The translations under genes and the position numbers were made by a program. Below, piece by piece: positions 32,526-40,388 of a DNA stretch of 64,000 bases (its first letter is position 1; every line of letters starts with the position of its first letter). The DNA comes from Micromonospora sp. NBC_01796 (GTDB taxonomy: Bacteria > Actinomycetota > Actinomycetes > Mycobacteriales > Micromonosporaceae), in the NCBI RefSeq assembly GCF_035917455.1, contig NZ_CP109078.1, positions 3,596,001 through 3,660,000 on the forward strand. The letters run 5' to 3'. The notes beneath the pieces are model-generated. The model was given only the letters and a program-made list of their open reading frames with translations. It did no database searches and was not told the origin of the DNA.

Positions 32526-33410
32526 TCAGTGCAGTTCGACCGCCCGCTCGCTCGCCTGCCAGAGCCGGGCTGCCAGCTCCGGATCGGCGGCGTGCGGCCG
32601 AGGTCGACGCAGCTCACGATCGGCGTAGTAGCCGCCGTTTTTCAGCGCCCCGGCGGCCAGGTGGGTGAGCCACACCAGGGTCTCCGCCCCCTTGGCCGGC
32701 GTACGTAGGAACCAGGCCAGTTTCATGCCCAGGGCGACCAGGCGGTTCTCGTTGGCGAACCGGGTACGTACCCCTCCCGGGTGGTACGACACCGCCACCA
32801 GTTCCGGCCAGCGCCGGGCCGCCTCGGCGGTGAACAGGATGTTCGCCTGCTTGCTGCTGCCGTACGCCCGCAGCGGCTGGTAGTCGCGCAGGGCGGCGGA
32901 GAGATCGTCCGGATCCAGCGAGCCCCACCGGTGCGCACCTGAGGCGGTTGTCACGATCCGGTCGACCCGGTCCCGCAACAGGGCGCTGAGCAGGAACGGA
33001 GCCAGATGGTTGGTCTGCATGGTCAGCTCGAAGCCGTCCACCGTGGTCACCGGGCGGGTGCTGACCATCCCGGCGTTGTTGGCCAGCACGTCGATCCGGT
33101 CATACGCGGTACGCAGCTCGGCGGCGAGCCGCCGGACGTCGTCGAGCACCGCGAAGTCGACCCGGAACTCGGCCGGCCGGATCCCGCTCGCGTCCCGTAC
33201 CTGGTCGACGGCGGCGGTCAGGCGGGCCGGATCGCGCCCGACCAGGACGACCTCGTCGCCGCGACGGGCCAGTTCGGTCGCGGCGGCCAGGCCGATTCCC
33301 GAGGTCGCACCGGTGATCACCACCCGGAGCGCGGAGCGCCGGTCGACATCCGGTGACGCGGGCAGTGTCGCGCCGGTGACATCCTCGACAGGTCGCTCCT
33401 CGCCGGTCAT
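32526..33410 (-). CDS. SDR family oxidoreductase, retinol-dehydrogenase-like
   Basis: A 294-residue classical short-chain dehydrogenase. The NAD(P)-binding motif GATSGIGLA (about residues 33-41), the structural NNAGMVS, a catalytic Ser in ATASGAHRWG-like VTTASGAH, and the catalytic Tyr/Lys in YGSSKQANILFT are all present. The fold is complete and the C-terminal substrate loop (TRFANENRLVALGMK) resembles the WW-oxidoreductase/retinol dehydrogenase-like group. An Arg or Val after the glycine motif suggests NADP use. It is divergent from the CitE-like gene, sharing an 87-bp promoter region. Confidence 0.87.
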   Translation of the reverse strand: MTGEERPVEDVTGATLPASPDVDRRSALRVVITGATSGIGLAAATELARRGDEVVLVGRDPARLTAAVDQVRDASGIRPAEFRVDFAVLDDVRRLAAELRTAYDRIDVLANNAGMVSTRPVTTVDGFELTMQTNHLAPFLLSALLRDRVDRIVTTASGAHRWGSLDPDDLSAALRDYQPLRAYGSSKQANILFTAEAARRWPELVAVSYHPGGVRTRFANENRLVALGMKLAWFLRTPAKGAETLVWLTHLAAGALKNGGYYADRELRRPRPHAADPELAARLWQASERAVELH

Positions 33411-33497
33411 GGCGCGACGTTACCGTGGGGTCACGAATACCGAAAGAATCATCAGGCCCGGTCCGCGCCACCGACCGGGTTGTGGAAGGAGCGCCCG

Positions 33498-34451
33498 ATG
33501 GCCGTCGCTGGCCGCCCCCGCCGGTCCTGTCTCGCGGTGCCCGGATCGAGCGTGAAAATGCTCGGCAAGGCCCAGGGACTCCCGGCCGACCAGGTGTTCC
33601 TGGATCTCGAGGACGCGGTCGCACCACTGGCCAAGCCGGAGGCACGACGCAACGTCGTCGCGGCGCTCAACGAGGGTGACTGGGCCGGCAAGATCCGCGC
33701 CGTACGCGTCAACGACCTCACCACCCCGTGGACGTACCGGGACGTGGTCGACGTGGTGGAGGGCGCGGGCGCCAACCTGGACTGCGTGATGCTGCCGAAG
33801 GTGCAGAACGCCGGCCACATCGAGTGGCTCGACCTCACCCTCGGCCAGATCGAGCGGACCCTCGGGCTCCCGGTCGGCGGAATCGGCATCGAGGCCCAGA
33901 TCGAGAACGCGGCCGGTCTGGTCAACGTCGACAGCATCGCCGCCGCGTCGCCCCGGGTCGAAACGATCATCTTCGGACCGGCCGACTTCATGGCCTCGAT
34001 CAACATGCGGTCGATGGTGGTCGGTGCGCTGATCCCGGAGTATCCCGGTGATCCGTACCACTACATCCTGATGCGACTGCTGATGGCCGCCCGGACCTAC
34101 GACAAGCAGGCGATCGACGGCCCGTACCTGCAGATCCGCGACGTGGACGGGTTCCGTGAGGCGGCCCGCCGCTCGGCCGCGCTCGGCTTCGACGGCAAGT
34201 GGGTGCTGCACCCGGGCCAGATCGAGGCGGCGAACGAGGTCTACGCACCATCGCAGCAGGACTACGACCACGCGGAGCTGATCCTCGACGCGTACGAGCA
34301 CTACACCTCGGCGGCCGGCGGTCGGCTCGGGGCGGTGATGCTCGGCGACGAGATGATCGACGAGGCGTCCCGCAAGATGGCGCTGGTCGTGGCGGCGAAG
34401 GGTCGGGCCGCCGGGCTGGCGCGTACGTCGAGGTTCGTCGCGCCGGAGTGA
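33498..34451 (+). CDS. HpcH/HpaI (CitE-like) acyl-CoA lyase
   Basis: A 317-residue TIM-barrel lyase. It has the CitE/Mcl pattern: RSCLAVPGSSVKML at the N-terminus, QVFLDLEDAVAP (metal-binding Glu/Asp), AVRVNDLTTPW, VMLPKVQNAGHIEWLD, EAQIENAAGLVN (metal Glu), IFGPADFMASINMRS and KWVLHPGQIEAANEVY. The closest functional match is L-malyl-CoA/beta-methylmalyl-CoA lyase of glyoxylate assimilation; citramalyl-CoA lyase is an alternative. The ATG at 33498 has a good GGAAGGAG SD 7 nt upstream. Confidence 0.88.
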   Translation: MAVAGRPRRSCLAVPGSSVKMLGKAQGLPADQVFLDLEDAVAPLAKPEARRNVVAALNEGDWAGKIRAVRVNDLTTPWTYRDVVDVVEGAGANLDCVMLPKVQNAGHIEWLDLTLGQIERTLGLPVGGIGIEAQIENAAGLVNVDSIAAASPRVETIIFGPADFMASINMRSMVVGALIPEYPGDPYHYILMRLLMAARTYDKQAIDGPYLQIRDVDGFREAARRSAALGFDGKWVLHPGQIEAANEVYAPSQQDYDHAELILDAYEHYTSAAGGRLGAVMLGDEMIDEASRKMALVVAAKGRAAGLARTSRFVAPE

Positions 34452-34462
34452 GCCGTCGGCGC

Positions 34463-34493
34463 CGGTCGGCCCCCGGCGGACGGGGACCGACCG
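34463..34493. terminator. Terminator hairpin between convergent genes
   Basis: CGGTCGG (34463-34469) pairs with CCGACCG (34487-34493), extended by CCCC/GGGG after one mismatch, in the gap between the lyase and DUF4190 genes. Confidence 0.5.
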
Positions 34494-34506
34494 CAGGCCG
34501 GGGAAC

Positions 34507-35163
34507 TCAGTAACTGCTGGTGAACTCGTCCGGGTTCTGGGTCACGTAGACCGCGAAGATGATGATGAGCGCGGTGGCGATCACCGCGATCGCGGTCGTG
34601 ATCCAGCCGATGATGATGCCGGCCGTCGCCATCCCGCCGCCGCTCTCGCCGCGCTCACGGATCTGCCGCTTGGCGACGTGGCCCAGGATCGCGCCGACGA
34701 TGCCGAGGTAACCGCCGAGGCCGTACCCGCAGAGCCCGAGCACGCCGACGATGGAGACCACCAGCGAGGCGACCGCCATACCGTTCTGCGGCGGCGCGGC
34801 CGGGAATCCGTACCCCGGCGGGTACGCCTGGGCGGGGTAGCCGGTCGCAGCCGGGTAGCCGGGCGGCGTCTGGTACGCGGCCGGATCCGCGTACTGGTAC
34901 GCCGGGTCGGGGGTGCCGGACGCCTGGTACGCCGCCGTCGGGTCCGGACCCGGCGGGTACGGGTACGCCGGCCCGGCGGGCGGACCGGCCGGGTACTGGA
35001 AAGCCGTCGGATCCTGGTACGGGGACGGGCTCGCCGGGTTCTGGTAGGCGCTCGGGTCCGGGGTACTGGCCGGGGGCTGGTAGGCCGGGCTCTGCGGGCT
35101 GTCCGGTGGCTGGCTCGGCCCGGATGGGGCGTTCCAGTTGCCGGGTTGCTGGGGGTCGCTCAT
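34507..35163 (-). CDS. DUF4190 domain-containing membrane protein
   Basis: A 218-residue protein. The first ~130 residues are a Pro/Tyr/Ala-rich disordered region (repeats like [14 protein letters not shown] and [13 protein letters not shown]). A DUF4190 unit follows: helix 1 [27 protein letters not shown] (about 128-150, quoted as its two halves), the cytoplasmic loop [16 protein letters not shown], and helix 2 [20 protein letters not shown]. Function is unknown. A related gene lies at 36207-36710 on the other side of the SDR gene. The SD GGAGAG precedes the ATG. Confidence 0.85.
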   Translation of the reverse strand: MSDPQQPGNWNAPSGPSQPPDSPQSPAYQPPASTPDPSAYQNPASPSPYQDPTAFQYPAGPPAGPAYPYPPGPDPTAAYQASGTPDPAYQYADPAAYQTPPGYPAATGYPAQAYPPGYGFPAAPPQNGMAVASLVVSIVGVLGLCGYGLGGYLGIVGAILGHVAKRQIRERGESGGGMATAGIIIGWITTAIAVIATALIIIFAVYVTQNPDEFTSSY

Positions 35164-35285
35164 CGGGTCTCTCCGTCTACGCAGGGATGCGCAGCCAGGG
35201 TAGTGGGAGATCGCCAGTGATATCCGCCCGCCGTCGTCGGGGGTGCCGCGTTGCCCGGATTGACGGGACCGGGCAGGATCGCGGC

Positions 35286-36203
35286 ATGGCATTCGACGCG
35301 CGCGCCGGTGAACGTGCCGGCAGCCGACCCCGGCGGGACGCTTCGCGTTCCGCGCTGGCTCGCCGTAACCGGACCGTACCGCCGGGCGGCGTTCCGGTGG
35401 ACGACTCCGACGAACCCGCGGCCCTGCCCGACACCGAGCCGATCACGCTCCGTCTCGACGGGCGGGTGGCGCTGGTCACCGGCGCGGGCAGTCCGGACGG
35501 CATCGGGTACGCCACCGCCCGCCGGTTGCGCGACCTGGGCGCGCGGGTGGCGATCGTGTCGACCACCCGGCGCATCCACGACCGGGCCACCGAACTCGGC
35601 GCGACCGGCTTCGTCGCGGACCTCACCGACGAATCCGAGGTGGGCGCGCTGGCCGACGCCATCGCCGAGCAGCTCGGCGAGGTGGAGGTGCTGGTCAACA
35701 ACGCCGGTCTGGCCAGCCGGGCGAGCCCGGAGGTGCTGCGCCCGGTCGCGCAGCTCACCTACGACGAGTGGCACGGTGAGATCGAGCGGAACCTGACCAC
35801 CGCGTTCCTGTGCAGCCGGGCGTTCATCGGCGGCATGGCCGAACGGGGCTGGGGCCGGATCGTGAACCTGGCCGCCACCGCCGGGCCGGTGAACGCGCTG
35901 CCGACCGAGGCCGCCTACGCCGCGGCCAAGGCCGGCGTGGTCGGCCTGACCCGGGCGCTGGCGATGGAGATGGTCGCCGACGGGGTCACGGTCAACGCGG
36001 TGGCGCCGGGCACGATCTACACCGCCGCCTCCACCATGGCCGAGCTCAAGCAGGGCCTGGGTACGCCGGTCGGCCGCCCCGGCACCCCGGACGAGGTGGC
36101 GGCGGCGATCACGTTCCTCTGCTCCCCGGCGGCCTCGTACATCACCGGTCAGATGCTGGTCGTGGACGGCGGCAACAGCGTCCGGGAGGCGCAGTTCCGG
36201 TAG
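35286..36203 (+). CDS. SDR family oxidoreductase, FabG-like
   Basis: A 305-residue short-chain dehydrogenase. After a ~55-residue basic, likely disordered N-terminus come [18 protein letters not shown] (coenzyme-binding, the usual TGxxxGIG with a two-residue insertion), [10 protein letters not shown], an active-site region with [27 protein letters not shown] (Tyr and Lys of YxxxK; quoted over two adjacent motifs) and [11 protein letters not shown]. The catalytic Ser position reads NLAATAG, with Ala/Thr in place of Ser, which is worth noting. A GTG at 35397 (VDDSDEP) is an alternative start that removes most of the extension. Confidence 0.84.
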   Translation: MAFDARAGERAGSRPRRDASRSALARRNRTVPPGGVPVDDSDEPAALPDTEPITLRLDGRVALVTGAGSPDGIGYATARRLRDLGARVAIVSTTRRIHDRATELGATGFVADLTDESEVGALADAIAEQLGEVEVLVNNAGLASRASPEVLRPVAQLTYDEWHGEIERNLTTAFLCSRAFIGGMAERGWGRIVNLAATAGPVNALPTEAAYAAAKAGVVGLTRALAMEMVADGVTVNAVAPGTIYTAASTMAELKQGLGTPVGRPGTPDEVAAAITFLCSPAASYITGQMLVVDGGNSVREAQFR

Positions 36204-36206
36204 CGG

Positions 36207-36710
36207 TCAGCCGGCGGTGCCGACCCCGTCGTCGCCGCCCCAGATCGCCAGTGCCAGCCACCCGCAGCAGAAGAGCAGCCAGAACGCGGTGAGAACGTAG
36301 CTGAGTATCAGGCCGGCGAGGGCGAGGCTGCCGCCCTGTTCCCCGGTCCGCCTGATCTGCCTGCGGGCGACGTGTCCGAGCACGATCCCGGCCGGCGGGA
36401 AGATGATGGCGAACACCAGCGACAGGATCGCCGGTACGTTCGTGCCGGTCGGCGGCCCGTAACCGGGCGGGTAGCCCCCCGGCCCGTACAGGCCGGGTTG
36501 CCCGTACTGCCCCGGCTGGCCGGGTTGGCCGTACTGGCCGTACTGCTCGGGAGGGCCGTACTGGCCGGGTTGGCCGTACTGGCCGTACTGGCCGTACTGC
36601 TCGGGAGGGCCGTACTGGCCGGGCTGCTGGCCGTACGGGTCGGGGTCGCCGGGCGGGGGGCCGTACGGCTGGTGGGGATCGGGGTTCTCGCCCGGTGGTG
36701 GGTAGCTCAT
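36207..36710 (-). CDS. DUF4190 domain-containing membrane protein with GQYG repeats
   Basis: A 167-residue paralogue of the protein at 34507-35163. The N-terminal ~85 residues are repeats of the type GQYGQPGQYGPPEQYG, encoded by tandem DNA repeats at about 36490-36620. The rest is the DUF4190 unit: two hydrophobic helices (VPAILSLVFAIIFPPAGIVLG and LALAGLILSYVLTAFWLLF, about 92-112 and 128-150) flanking GHVARRQIRRTGEQGG. The function is unknown; the repeat region may phase-separate or bind the wall. It ends 3 bp from the convergent SDR gene. Confidence 0.83.
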   Translation of the reverse strand: MSYPPPGENPDPHQPYGPPPGDPDPYGQQPGQYGPPEQYGQYGQYGQPGQYGPPEQYGQYGQPGQPGQYGQPGLYGPGGYPPGYGPPTGTNVPAILSLVFAIIFPPAGIVLGHVARRQIRRTGEQGGSLALAGLILSYVLTAFWLLFCCGWLALAIWGGDDGVGTAG

Positions 36711-36809
36711 ACCAATCGCCCTCCTCGCCCCGGACGCTACTTGACCAGCGAGTCCGTGCGCGGCGGTTGGGGCGACTGGGCGCCCGGACCGCGTCCGTCG
36801 CCCGCCCGG

Positions 36810-37490
36810 TCAGCCGGTCGGTGACACTCCGCGGATGCCGGCGACGGCCAGATCGAGTCCGAGCCGGTAGTAGTCGTCGCTGCTGTCGTCGCAGATGAGC
36901 ACGTCGGCGGCGGCCACAACGTACGGGTACCGGCGCGGCGGCAGGGCGGCGAGGGCGGTGCGCTTGGCGTGGATGGCGTCGTCGCGGGCCTCCGGGGCGC
37001 CGTGCTCCTCGGCACCCGGTTCGGTGCTGACCAGGGTGACCAGCGAGCAGAGCACCTGCCGGCCGATCCGCGCGGACTGGTCGAGGTCGAGCCCGGTCAG
37101 TTGCAGCAGCGCGAGGGTCCGTTCGGCCAGCGCCAGACCGGGCGCCGAGGTCAGGATCCGGGTGAGGGTGAGTTCGGCGACGTTCGGGTGGGGGCGCAGC
37201 GCGGCCACGAACGCGGCGAGTACGTCGCGGAGCTGCTCGTCCCACGGCCGGTCGTCGGGTTCGGGCAGCTCGACACCGGCGAGCAACCGCTCGGCGAGCG
37301 CGGCGAACAGTTCGTCCTTGTCCCGGAAGTGCCGGTAGAGGGCCATCGGCGTGACGTCGTGCTGCTGGGCCAGGCGCCGGATGGTGACCGCGCTCAGCCC
37401 GTCGGCGTCGGCGATGGCCAACGCACTGGTCACGAGCTTGTCGGGGTCGAGCCCCCGGTGCACCGCTGGGTCTCTCCGGGTGGCTACCAC
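36810..37490 (-). CDS. TetR/AcrR family transcriptional regulator
   Basis: A 226-residue repressor. The N-terminal three-helix HTH (about residues 15-62) reads LVTSALAIADADGLSAVTIRRLAQ then DVTPMALYRHFRDKDELFAAL, the canonical TetR pattern (the two parts given separately). The C-terminal ligand domain resembles the TetR_C class of actinobacterial regulators (PNVAELTLTRILTSAPG). The GTG start lies only 8 bp from a 28-bp perfect palindrome, its evident operator, so it is autoregulated. The likely other target is not adjacent in divergent orientation, since the upstream CoA-binding gene is on the same strand. Confidence 0.88.
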   Translation of the reverse strand: MVATRRDPAVHRGLDPDKLVTSALAIADADGLSAVTIRRLAQQHDVTPMALYRHFRDKDELFAALAERLLAGVELPEPDDRPWDEQLRDVLAAFVAALRPHPNVAELTLTRILTSAPGLALAERTLALLQLTGLDLDQSARIGRQVLCSLVTLVSTEPGAEEHGAPEARDDAIHAKRTALAALPPRRYPYVVAAADVLICDDSSDDYYRLGLDLAVAGIRGVSPTG

Positions 37491-37498
37491 GCGACCAA

Positions 37499-37526
37499 GT
37501 CTACGTCGTACGCGTACGACGTAGAC
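37499..37526. promoter_or_regulatory. 28-bp perfect palindromic TetR operator
   Basis: The two 14-bp halves, GTCTACGTCGTACG and its exact reverse complement, meet without a spacer. The site lies just upstream of the tetR GTG at 37490, where it would overlap the core promoter. Its length and symmetry fit binding of two TetR dimers or one large-footprint dimer. Confidence 0.8.
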
Positions 37527-37565
37527 GGCGGTCGACGGCGGGGGCGGTCAGGACAGCGGGGCCCT

Positions 37566-37973
37566 TCAGGGCAGGAGGCTCAGGTTCCCGTGCGCCCGCT
37601 CGATCACCAGACATCGGTCCTCGACGTAGTCGATGCCGGCCTCCTCGGCCAGCCGGCGCGACTCGGCCGAGACGATCCCGAGTTGCAACCAGACCGCCGG
37701 GGCGCCGATCGCGATCGCCGACCGGACCACCTCCACGGTGTCCCGGGCCGGCCGGAACACGTCGACCAGGTCGACCGGGTGCGGGATGTTGCCCAGTGAC
37801 CGGTAGACCTTCTCCCCGAACAGCTCGTCCGCGTACGGATTGACCGGGATGATCCGCCAGCCGTACCGCTGCATCTGGAGCGGTACGCGGTGAGCCGCCT
37901 TGTTGGGGTCGCGGGCGGCACCGACCACCGCGATGACCTTCGCGTCGGCCAGGATCCGTTGGGCATCTCGCAC
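37566..37973 (-). CDS. CoA-binding protein (YccU-like)
   Basis: A 135-residue Rossmann-fold protein of the succinyl-CoA-synthetase-like CoA-binding family. Features are VIAVVGAARDPNKAAHRV (nucleotide-binding glycine motif), IIPVNPYADELFGEKVYRSL, VDLVDVFRPARDTVEVV, VWLQLGIVSAESRRLAEEAG and the end VEDRCLVIERAHGNL. Such stand-alone domains bind CoA and are widespread but of unknown role; in some organisms they are targets of CoAlation or regulators. It sits upstream of tetR on the same strand. Confidence 0.88.
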   Translation of the reverse strand: MRDAQRILADAKVIAVVGAARDPNKAAHRVPLQMQRYGWRIIPVNPYADELFGEKVYRSLGNIPHPVDLVDVFRPARDTVEVVRSAIAIGAPAVWLQLGIVSAESRRLAEEAGIDYVEDRCLVIERAHGNLSLLP

Positions 37974-38045
37974 CAGGCGACTGTAGCTCCGCCCGGTGTC
38001 CGTCGACCGGTCCCGACGGCCCTTCCCGCAGGCCGGGGCCGAAGA

Positions 38046-39092
38046 TCACAGCAGGGTGAGCTGCTCGGTGACGGGTGGTTCCGACGCCGGCACCTGGCGG
38101 GTCTCGCCGGGTTCGGAGCGGAGCAGGCCGTACCGCCGGGCGGCCATCCTGACCCGGGCCACGATCTCCCGCTGGTAGCTCTGCGGGAGGTAGGAGCCGT
38201 TGCCGAACAGTTCCCGGTAGCGGGGCACCAGGGCGGGGTGTTCGCGGGCCAGCCAGGCCGCGTACCACTCGCGTGCGCCGGGTCGCAGGTGCAGCGGGAG
38301 CGGGGTGACGCTGACCGCGCCGGCGGCGGCGATGGCGGCGACGGTCGCCTCGATCGAGTCGTCGGTGTCGGTGAGGCCGGGCAGGATCGGGGCCATCAGT
38401 ACGCCGACCGGGAACCCGGCGTCGGTCAGTTGCCGGACCGCGTCGAGCCGGCGCTGCGGGCTCGGGGTGCCGGCCTCGACCGTGCGCCACAGTGCCTCGT
38501 CCACGAAACCCACCGAGTACGACACGCCGACCCGGGTCACCGTCGCGGCCTGCCGGAGCAACGGCAGGTCCCGCAGGAGCAGGGTGCCCTTGGTGAGGAT
38601 CGAGAACGGGTTGGCGAAGTCGCGCAGTGCCGAGATGATCTGCGGCATGAGTTGGTATCGCCCCTCGGCCCGCTGGTAGCAGTCGACGTTGGTGCCCATC
38701 GCGATGTGGTCGCCGCGCCACTTCGGCGCACTCAACTCGCGTCGGACCAGCTCACCGGCGTTGACCTTGACGATCACCTTGCTGTCGAAGTCCTGCCCCG
38801 CGTCCAGGTCGAGGTACGTGTGGGTGTTCCGGGCGAAGCAGTAGACGCACCGGTGCGAGCAGCCCCGGTAGGGGTTGACCGTCCATTCGAAGGGCACTCG
38901 GGAGGCGCCGGGCACCCGGTTGATGATCGACTTCGCGCGTACCTCGTAGAAGGTCATCCCGGCGAAGCCGGGGGTGTCGAAGGTCCGGGCGACCGCGTCG
39001 GGCAGCGCCAGCGGCAGGGGTGGTGCCGCCGGTGCCGCCGGTTCGGTCGTCCCGGCCCCGACTGCGGCGAAGGACAGGTTTTCCCAGCGCAT
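38046..39092 (-). CDS. Radical SAM protein, Rv2578c family
   Basis: A 348-residue radical SAM enzyme. The cluster-binding motif is CSHRCVYC (C78, C82, C85) in NPYRGCSHRCVYCFARNTH, close to the spore photoproduct lyase-like SplB group. Further conserved parts are FSILTKGTLLLRDLP and VGVLMAPILPGLTDTDDSI. This Rv2578c-like family is common in actinobacteria and its reaction is unknown. The ATG at 39092 gives a conserved MRWENLSF start. No partner gene is adjacent; the next gene on the strand is lacI. Confidence 0.88.
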   Translation of the reverse strand: MRWENLSFAAVGAGTTEPAAPAAPPLPLALPDAVARTFDTPGFAGMTFYEVRAKSIINRVPGASRVPFEWTVNPYRGCSHRCVYCFARNTHTYLDLDAGQDFDSKVIVKVNAGELVRRELSAPKWRGDHIAMGTNVDCYQRAEGRYQLMPQIISALRDFANPFSILTKGTLLLRDLPLLRQAATVTRVGVSYSVGFVDEALWRTVEAGTPSPQRRLDAVRQLTDAGFPVGVLMAPILPGLTDTDDSIEATVAAIAAAGAVSVTPLPLHLRPGAREWYAAWLAREHPALVPRYRELFGNGSYLPQSYQREIVARVRMAARRYGLLRSEPGETRQVPASEPPVTEQLTLL

Positions 39093-39149
39093 GGCCCTGA
39101 TTCGAACACGCGTTCGAGTGGTCGCGCAAGTCGGCTCGCGCGGGTGTGG

Positions 39150-40172
39150 CTAGGCGGGCGGCGGCGCGGTGCTCTCCCGGCGGATCAGTTCGGCCGGTAC
39201 GTGTTCGACCTGGTGGTGGTGGGCCGGGTCGGGTTCCTGGAGGGCGAGGGTCATGGCGCGGGCGCCCATGTCGGCGAGGGGGAGGCGGACGGTGGTGAGG
39301 GTGGGGGTGACGTCGCGGGCGATGGGCATGTCGTCGAAGCCGGTGATGCTGATGTCGTGGGGGACTTTGATGCCTCGGGTGCGTAGGAGGGCGAGGGCGC
39401 CGATGGCCATGGTGTCGTTGAGGGCGGCGATGGCGGTGAGGTGGGGTTGGGTGTCGAGGAGGTGGGCGGTGGCGGTGGCGCCGCCGGTGCGGTCGAAGTC
39501 GGCGTAGGCGATGTTGCGGGTGGGGAGTTTGTGGCCGTGGTCGCGGGCGGCGTGGCGGAGGCCGGTGAGGCGGTCGGTGGTGGTGGTGAGGTGTTTGGGG
39601 CCGGCGATGACGCCGAGGTGGGTGTGGCCGAGTGCGTAGAGTTCGGTGCCGATGAGGTAGCCGCCGGTTTCGTTGGCGGGGATGACGGCGTGGCCGGTGT
39701 GTTCGTGGCGGCCGATGACGGCGATGTGTCCGCCGGTGGCTTGGTAGACGCGGAGTTTGGCGTCGAGGGTGTTGGTGAAGGTTTCGTTGTGGTGGCCGCT
39801 GCCGGCGAGGATGATGGCGGCGGCTTGGTGGGCGCGGAGGAGTTCGACGTATTCGAGTTCTTTGTCGGGGTCGCGGTAGGTGTTGCAGATGATGACGAGT
39901 CGGCCGTGTTCGGTGGCGACGCGTTGGAGTCCGCGGGTGATTTCGGCGAAGTAGGGGTCGGAGACGTCGTGGACGATGACGCCGACGGCGGAGCGGTGGT
40001 TGCGGGCGAGTAGTTGGGCGTGCGCGTTCGGGACGTACTGGAGTTCCTCGACCGCCGCCAACACCCGCTCCCGGAGCGCGTCGGTGACCGGTTTTGCGCT
40101 GCCGTTGATGATTCTGGACGCGGTCGCGGGAGAGACTCCCGCCCGGCGCGCCACATCTGCCAAGGTGGCCAT
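39150..40172 (-). CDS. LacI family transcriptional regulator, codon-usage mosaic
   Basis: A 340-residue repressor: HTH (residues 1-50, LADVARRAGVSPATASRIIN), hinge (about 48-60) and a periplasmic-binding-protein-like sensor domain (60-330, e.g. VGVIVHDVSDPYFAEITRGL, HLGVIAGPKHL, ITGFDDMPIARDVTPTLTTV). It is divergent from the Gfo/Idh gene and has a LacI-type operator between them. The DNA from about 39240 to 40020 uses CTC, CGC, CCC, GTC, AAA, GAA and CAA almost exclusively, while the first ~50 and last ~25 codons use the CTG/CGG/CCG/GAG style of the neighbouring genes. The sensor domain therefore looks recombined in from another genome or paralogue. Confidence 0.9.
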   Translation of the reverse strand: MATLADVARRAGVSPATASRIINGSAKPVTDALRERVLAAVEELQYVPNAHAQLLARNHRSAVGVIVHDVSDPYFAEITRGLQRVATEHGRLVIICNTYRDPDKELEYVELLRAHQAAAIILAGSGHHNETFTNTLDAKLRVYQATGGHIAVIGRHEHTGHAVIPANETGGYLIGTELYALGHTHLGVIAGPKHLTTTTDRLTGLRHAARDHGHKLPTRNIAYADFDRTGGATATAHLLDTQPHLTAIAALNDTMAIGALALLRTRGIKVPHDISITGFDDMPIARDVTPTLTTVRLPLADMGARAMTLALQEPDPAHHHQVEHVPAELIRRESTAPPPA

Positions 40173-40287
40173 CGATCCGACCTCTCCCCGGCCGCCCTGA
40201 AGCCGGCTGCGAGTGAGGATAGCGCGAGCCCGTCCGGCCGGAAGGAAAGCCCTTGCCGAATCCGGGTTCGGACCAGTAACGTGCGCG

Positions 40288-40301
40288 GGAAAGCGCTTAC
40301 C
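40288..40301. promoter_or_regulatory. LacI-type operator
   Basis: GGAAAGCGCTTACC, with the palindromic core AAGCGCTT (40291-40298), matches the general LacI-family operator form. It lies in the 216-bp divergent region between lacI and the Gfo/Idh operon. Confidence 0.7.
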
Positions 40302-40388
40302 TGGCGCTCGCTGGCGTGTCCCGTACCCCGTACCCCCCGGATCGAACAGTTAGCTGGATCGACCGCGACAGCCTGAGGAGGCAACGGC

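Noticed and set aside
32403-32708. Plus-strand frame of 101 codons beginning in the low-GC gap
   Set aside because: It runs into the antisense of the SDR gene, has no SD, and its second half is clearly shadow sequence. A short foreign remnant at its start cannot be excluded.
39441-40013. Plus-strand Gly/Val-rich frame of 190 codons inside lacI
   Set aside because: It arises from the C-ending codon bias of the lacI core on the other strand and has no start signal or family.
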